Assembly: GCA_947631075.1 (NCBI GenBank)
Contig: CANRJU010000080.1
Coordinates: forward strand, 1 to 9,926
Origin: an uncultured Lachnospiraceae bacterium
Lineage (GTDB): Bacteria; Bacillota; Clostridia; Lachnospirales; Lachnospiraceae
Length of the DNA: 9,926 bases
Reading direction: 5' to 3'
The translations under genes and the position numbers were made by a program. Positions within the stretch are counted from its first letter, which is position 1; each line of letters starts with the position of its first letter. Below, one piece after another: positions 6,373-9,926 of this stretch. Below the pieces are notes generated by a model. That model was not told the origin of the DNA. It did no database searches and worked only from the letters and a program-made list of their open reading frames with translations.

Positions 6373-6420
6373 GATATCTTTCTTAATATCTTTTTTAATC
6401 TTTTTTAATATTTTTTTAAT
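6361..6420 (-). repeat. A-rich degenerate 12-bp repeats in the fhs leader
   Basis: On the plus strand the units GATATCTTTTTT, GATATCTTTCTT, AATATCTTTTTT, AATCTTTTTT and AATATTTTTTT follow each other. On the mRNA they are A-rich, unstructured-looking units of the form AAAAAAGATATC. Their sequence matches the edge of the 36-bp start duplication, so they probably arose from it by slippage. If translated in the fhs frame they would read Lys-Lys-Asp-Ile repeats, but no start codon for that is visible. Confidence 0.8.
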
Positions 6421-6532
6421 CTCATCCTTTAAAATGTGCTTCCCTCAATCGACATCGTAATCTTCATTTGGATCGACGTCTCTTATATTTATTTATGATG
6501 CCAAAATCAAACGATGCTCTGGCTCTGATATC

Positions 6533-6561
6533 ATTATAGCGGTGATTCCCCTTTAATGCAA
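6533..6561 (-). promoter_or_regulatory. Sigma-A-type promoter of fhs
   Basis: Minus strand TTGCAT (6556-6561), a 17-bp spacer, then a perfect TATAAT (6533-6538). The -35 overlaps the last codons and stop of the upstream ATP-grasp gene. The start site would fall near 6525, leaving a leader of about 220 nt before the ATG. Beyond the repeats I see only a 12-codon ORF, MKITMSIEGSTF, with a weak ribosome site, and no tetrahydrofolate riboswitch pattern. Confidence 0.85.
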
Positions 6562-7515
6562 CAATTTATCCAGAATAAAAGAAAAATAGCGCCCCAAAAG
6601 GTCAATATCCGGCCTGCACTGGTAGAGCATCCGCGCCCCCACTACGTCCTCGATCTCGTTAAACACAAAATTTCCCCGCTCATCCACGAGAAAATCAATC
6701 CCCGCCAGGCCAAAATCAAAGATCCGGCAGATCTGCGCCACCAGTCCTTTTTGCTCCTCGGTGAGCGCGACCGGACGCACGGCGCCCCCCAGGGAATAAT
6801 TCGAGCGGAAGCCCTCTCTTGCCTGCCGCTCAATCGCCGCGACAATCTCATCCCCGATGACGTACACGCGCACATCCTTCCCCGGCCCCTTCAAAAAGGG
6901 CTGGAGAATGAAATCCGAACACTGCGGGGTATTAACCTGAAAGGTAATGCTCTCCTTCTTGTCGATCATGCCTGGCAAGTCAACACCTTGAGAGTCAATG
7001 TTATTATCTGGCAAGTCAATGCCTTGAAAGTCAATGCCTCTCAAGGCATTATAAACTTCTTCACAGGATGTCTCATCCGTGAGAAACACCTGGCTCCCCC
7101 CGTGCCCATCCACCGCCTTCAGAACGTGATGGGGAAACTGCTGCAGCAGATATTCCGTTTCGGCTCGGTCATTCAGCGTTTTTCCGGGAAAAAAAAGCGT
7201 TTCCAGCACCGGCATCTTCTCGTAGCGGGCAGACACGTACTCGTAGGTTTTATATTTGTCATTACATATCTCCGACACAGATGACGGATTAAAGACCGAC
7301 ACGCCCTGTCCCTCCAGCTCGCGGGAGAGCGCCGGATTCACCGTCCGGACGATGGCAAAGTCCGGTCGCGCCCCGCTCCGCAGAGCCGCTTTGCACTCAT
7401 CTGCCATTTTCAGCGCAAACTCAATCCCGTACTCGGCTCCCTTTTTGTGGTGGAGGGCGATATAATCCGCGTTTTTGGCCGCTCGCTCCTCGTCATAGAC
7501 CAGCCAGGCATTCAT
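6553..7515 (-). CDS. RimK-like ATP-grasp ligase with repeat insertion (second of a pair)
   Basis: ATP-grasp enzymes activate a carboxylate as acyl phosphate and join it to an amine or thiol; the substrate here is unknown. The 320-residue protein starts MNAWLVYDEERAAKNADYI and has an N-terminal pre-ATP-grasp domain. Next come VLKAVDGHGGSQVF (131-144, ATP lysine and glycine loop), FILQPFLKGPGKDVRVYVIG (202-221), FRSNYSLGGAVRPV (236-249), GIDFLVDERGNFVFNEIEDVVGARML (272-297). The usual metal motif E-x-N reads E-I-E here (287-289). Residues 160-182 are an insertion of two 12-residue repeats (GIDFQGIDLPDN, NIDSQGVDLPGM) not seen in the neighbouring paralogue. An ATG at 7536 is in frame, but ATG 7515 is chosen: it makes an ATGA overlap with the previous stop and has a GAGAGGGGG site upstream. 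The two ligases are only distantly alike, so this is not a recent duplication. Related family: spore-coat YheC/D-type proteins. Confidence 0.85.
   Translation of the reverse strand: MNAWLVYDEERAAKNADYIALHHKKGAEYGIEFALKMADECKAALRSGARPDFAIVRTVNPALSRELEGQGVSVFNPSSVSEICNDKYKTYEYVSARYEKMPVLETLFFPGKTLNDRAETEYLLQQFPHHVLKAVDGHGGSQVFLTDETSCEEVYNALRGIDFQGIDLPDNNIDSQGVDLPGMIDKKESITFQVNTPQCSDFILQPFLKGPGKDVRVYVIGDEIVAAIERQAREGFRSNYSLGGAVRPVALTEEQKGLVAQICRIFDFGLAGIDFLVDERGNFVFNEIEDVVGARMLYQCRPDIDLLGRYFSFILDKLLH
6972..7036 (-). repeat. Two 29-bp direct repeats within the second ATP-grasp gene
   Basis: Copies at 6972-7000 and 7008-7036 agree at 26 of 29 bases (plus strand beginning CTGGCAAGTCAA) with a 36-bp period, so they keep the frame. 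Each copy itself consists of two related 15-bp halves encoding G-I-D-F-Q and G-I-D-L-P. Next to them, ATGCCTTGA (7019-7027) and TCAAGGCAT (7041-7049) form a perfect 9-bp inverted repeat. Confidence 0.85.
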
Positions 7516-8414
7516 CCGGTCCGCCCCCTCTCCCATGCGTGCTTGATATACAGAAGAATATCGCGCGCCGTGTCCGCGCTGGTGCAGTCCATGAGATTCT
7601 TAAAATGGGCGTTGGAGTTGACCTCGCAGACAAGGCTCCCCTCCCCCTCATCTCCCAAGAGCAGGTCGACGCCCGCGAAATCCGCCCCCACGGCCCGCGC
7701 CGCCGCAAGCGCCAGCTCGCACTCCCGCCCGCTCGGCTTGTAGGGCTCCATGCTGCCGCCCGCGGATACATTGGCGCGAAAATCCGTCTCCGAATGGCGG
7801 TACATGGCGGCGGTCACCCGCTCGCCCACCACCTGTAAACGGACGTCCCGCCCGGCGCTGGATTCTATGTACTGTTGGAAAATCAGCTCCGCGGGAGAAC
7901 GGCGCACCAGATCCAGAAGCTCATCCCGCCCGCCGACCCGGTACACCTGCGCGCCGAAGGAGCCGAAAGCCTCCTTGACCACCATGGGATAGCGCAATTT
8001 TTTTTCTATTTCGCCGATAAAAGAAAAATCCGTAAATCCGACCCCCGCATAGGTCATGGGCGCGATGAACGTCTCCGGCATGGGAAGCCCCGCCCTGGCC
8101 AGCGCCATGTGGGTACGCCGCTTGTCGTCGCAGAGGGCGATGCACCGGCTGCTGTTGTACACAGGAATCCCCCGGCTCTCCAGATATTCGGCCAACAAGA
8201 TATCCTTGTCCCAGAACACCGCGAAATCCGGCTTTTCCTCCGCGAGAATCGCCGGGCGCACAAAACCCGATGCTCCCATTTCCAGCAATAGTTCGGAATT
8301 TTTCACGCCGCGCAGAGCAATGTCCAACTCCTTTGCGGCGTGAAAGAAAAGTTCGTTCAGCTCGTTAAATTTGTCGTTTATCAGAAAACCGTTATAGACA
8401 AGCAGTCCTCTCAT
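7512..8414 (-). CDS. RimK-like ATP-grasp ligase (first of a pair)
   Basis: Predicted ATP-dependent carboxylate-amine ligase of the RimK/LysX type; substrate unknown. Of its 300 residues, about 1-95 form the pre-ATP-grasp domain (MRGLLVYNGFLINDKFNEL). Next come CDDKRRTHMALARAGLPMPET (95-115), YPMVVKEAFGSFGAQVYRV (142-160, ATP lysine 147 and glycine loop), LIFQQYI hinge (177-183), GRDVRLQVVG (188-197), FRANVSAGGS (212-221), AGVDLLL (247-253) and EVNSNAHFKNL (264-274), with the canonical metal-binding E-x-N. All key residues are present, so it should be active. The start ATG 8414 overlaps the translocase stop as ATGA and has GGAGGAGAA upstream. Its own stop overlaps the next ligase's ATG the same way, so the three proteins are translationally coupled. 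No peptide substrate, exporter or carrier protein gene is visible nearby. Confidence 0.88.
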   Translation of the reverse strand: MRGLLVYNGFLINDKFNELNELFFHAAKELDIALRGVKNSELLLEMGASGFVRPAILAEEKPDFAVFWDKDILLAEYLESRGIPVYNSSRCIALCDDKRRTHMALARAGLPMPETFIAPMTYAGVGFTDFSFIGEIEKKLRYPMVVKEAFGSFGAQVYRVGGRDELLDLVRRSPAELIFQQYIESSAGRDVRLQVVGERVTAAMYRHSETDFRANVSAGGSMEPYKPSGRECELALAAARAVGADFAGVDLLLGDEGEGSLVCEVNSNAHFKNLMDCTSADTARDILLYIKHAWERGRTG

Positions 8415-9926
8415 CCGCCGTTCTCCTCCAGATAGTTCTCAAATTGTTCCTTGGACATAAGAATCTGTCTCGCCTTGGTGCCCTCCTCCGGGCCCACCAC
8501 GCCGGCGTCGGAGAGCTGGTCCATAATCCGCGCCGCCCGGTTGAATCCGATGCGGAACATCCGCTGCAAGAGCCCGATGGACGCCTTGTCCTTTTCGATG
8601 ATGAACCGGCCCGCCTCCGCGAACAGCTCATCCGAGCCCGAACCGGAACCATTCGCTCCCGCGCCGTTTTGCGCGCCCGGCACCGGAGCCGATTCGATGT
8701 GGGCGGTGACCTCCGAATTATAGGCGGGCCCGCCCTGGTTTTTCAAAAAGCTGACTACTCCGTCACGCTCCTCGTCGGAGACGAACGCCCCCTGCACGCG
8801 AATCGGCTTGGGCAGATTCTGGGGAGCGAACAGCATATCGCCATTTCCCAGCAGCTTTTCCGCCCCCGCCGAGTCGATAATCGTCCTCGAATCCACCGCC
8901 GACGAGACGGACAGGGCGATTCGGGACGGAATATTTGCCTTGATCAGACCGGTGATGACGTTGACCGACGGGCGCTGAGTCGCCAGCACCAGATGAATCC
9001 CCGCCGCGCGCGCCAGCTGCGCCAGACGGCAGACGGCGTCCTCTACCTCGCCCGGCGCCACCATCATCAGATCGGCGAACTCGTCCACGATAATCACGAT
9101 CTGCGGCATCTTCTGGTACTCCGGATCGGACTTGTCCGTCACCTTATCGATTCTCGCGTTGTAGGAAGCTAGGTCACGCACGCCTGCGTCGGCAAATTTC
9201 TGGTAGCGGTTCGTCATCTCCGCCACCGCCCACGCGAGCGCCGCGGACGCCTTTTTGGGATCCTTCACCACGGGAATCATCAGATGTGGAATGTCCTCGT
9301 ACGCCGTCAGCTCCACCATCTTGGGATCCACCATGATCATCTTCACCTCGTTTGGCGAGGCCTTGTAAATAATGCTCATGATGAGCGTGTTGATCAGCAC
9401 CGATTTACCGGAGCCCGTGGCCCCGGCGATGAGCAGATGGGGCATCTTCGCGATGTCCGTCACAATAGTCTGCCCGCTGATGTCCTTGCCCACGGCAAAG
9501 GTCACCCTGGACTTGGCCTTTTTAAATTCATTGCTCTCTAAAAGCTCTCTTAGGGTAATCATCGTGCGCTCAGGATTCGGAACCTCGATGCCCACCGCCG
9601 CCTTGCCGGGAATCGGGGCCTCGATGCGGATGTCCGACGCCGCCAGGCTCAGCTTGATGTCGTCCGAGAGGCTGGTGATCCGGCTCACCTTCACGCCCTG
9701 TTCCGGAATCAGCTCATACCGGGTGACGCTGGGACCCAGACTGATATCGCCGAGCTTCACGCGCACGCCAAAGCTCTCCAATGTCTGCTGGAGCTTCATG
9801 GCTGTGGCCTTCAGCTCGTTGTGATCCGTTCCCCCTCGGTTCCCCTTGGGCGCCGTCAGCAGGCTGAGAGGCGGAAACTGATAGGGAATTTCCGTCACAG
9901 CCGCCTTCTCCAGATCTTTCTGAACC
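8411..9926 (-). CDS. ftsK: DNA translocase SpoIIIE/FtsK, C-terminal part (5' end outside window)
   Basis: Hexameric ATP-driven pump at the division or sporulation septum that moves chromosomal DNA into the daughter cell or forespore. The frame is open to the right edge, so the GTG at 9898 is internal and the N-terminal membrane domain is missing. Numbered from that GTG: YQFPPLSLL (6-14) starts the alpha domain, then RIEAPIPGKAAVGIEVPN (91-108), Walker A GATGSGKS (159-166), VDPKMVELTAY (190-200), Walker B IVIIVDEFADLMM, LATQRPSVNVITGLIKANIPSRIA, and after a Gly/Ser/Ala linker the winged-helix gamma domain (AGRFIIEKDKASIGLLQRMFRIGFNRAARIMDQL to the end) that reads the oriented DNA sequence tags. 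About 505 residues are visible, with no breaks. Whether it is the division or sporulation paralogue cannot be told. It is followed without a gap by two ATP-grasp genes. Confidence 0.96.
   Translation of the reverse strand, partial: VQKDLEKAAVTEIPYQFPPLSLLTAPKGNRGGTDHNELKATAMKLQQTLESFGVRVKLGDISLGPSVTRYELIPEQGVKVSRITSLSDDIKLSLAASDIRIEAPIPGKAAVGIEVPNPERTMITLRELLESNEFKKAKSRVTFAVGKDISGQTIVTDIAKMPHLLIAGATGSGKSVLINTLIMSIIYKASPNEVKMIMVDPKMVELTAYEDIPHLMIPVVKDPKKASAALAWAVAEMTNRYQKFADAGVRDLASYNARIDKVTDKSDPEYQKMPQIVIIVDEFADLMMVAPGEVEDAVCRLAQLARAAGIHLVLATQRPSVNVITGLIKANIPSRIALSVSSAVDSRTIIDSAGAEKLLGNGDMLFAPQNLPKPIRVQGAFVSDEERDGVVSFLKNQGGPAYNSEVTAHIESAPVPGAQNGAGANGSGSGSDELFAEAGRFIIEKDKASIGLLQRMFRIGFNRAARIMDQLSDAGVVGPEEGTKARQILMSKEQFENYLEENGG

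Noticed and set aside
6434..6472. Short ORF MKITMSIEGSTF in the fhs leader as a leader peptide
   Set aside because: Weak ribosome site, no run of regulatory codons and no alternative hairpins seen.
6304..6552. Tetrahydrofolate riboswitch or other known riboswitch ahead of fhs
   Set aside because: No conserved riboswitch core or extended stem could be recognised; the leader is mostly A-rich repeats.

Overview
The window looks like chromosome of a Gram-positive anaerobe of the class Clostridia, probably Lachnospiraceae. This is inferred from the order rplS - lepB - rbgA, a 556-residue formate-tetrahydrofolate ligase, strong AGGAGG-type ribosome binding sites, sigma-A-like promoters and a SpoIIIE/FtsK translocase of the Firmicutes kind. 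No genus can be named from the sequence alone. All genes lie on the minus strand except a truncated transposase at the left edge.

Region 1 (1-831) is the 3' part of an IS1634/IS4-type transposase gene on the plus strand, followed by a strong, probably bidirectional hairpin. It points towards the end of the minus-strand operon.

Region 2 (832-4622, transcribed right to left) runs: rplS promoter and leader, rplS (ribosomal protein L19), an attenuating hairpin, a signal-peptidase-I-like gene, rbgA (50S assembly GTPase), a second signal peptidase I gene with a long repeat-bearing cytoplasmic extension, and a CYTH-domain phosphohydrolase whose ribosome binding site overlaps the end of the gene before it. 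The genes serve ribosome assembly and protein export. The most striking point is that the first signal peptidase homologue has lost both catalytic residues (Ser to Ala, Lys to Arg), while the second keeps both.

Region 3 (4633-6561) is fhs with its own promoter (TTGCAT-17-TATAAT) and a leader of about 220 nt. The translation start region (ribosome binding site, start codon and first codons) is present twice in tandem and in frame. A ladder of A-rich 12-bp units lies just upstream.

Region 4 (6553-9926) is a translationally coupled cluster read right to left: the C-terminal part of a SpoIIIE/FtsK DNA translocase (cut by the right edge), then two different RimK-like ATP-grasp ligases. Each junction is a 4-nt ATGA overlap. 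The second ligase carries a repeat-derived insertion and an altered metal-binding motif. The product of the ligase pair cannot be read from the sequence.

I found no tRNA, rRNA, CRISPR array or recognised riboswitch. No intergenic stretch exceeds 300 bases; the longest, 6304-6552, holds the fhs promoter, leader and repeats.
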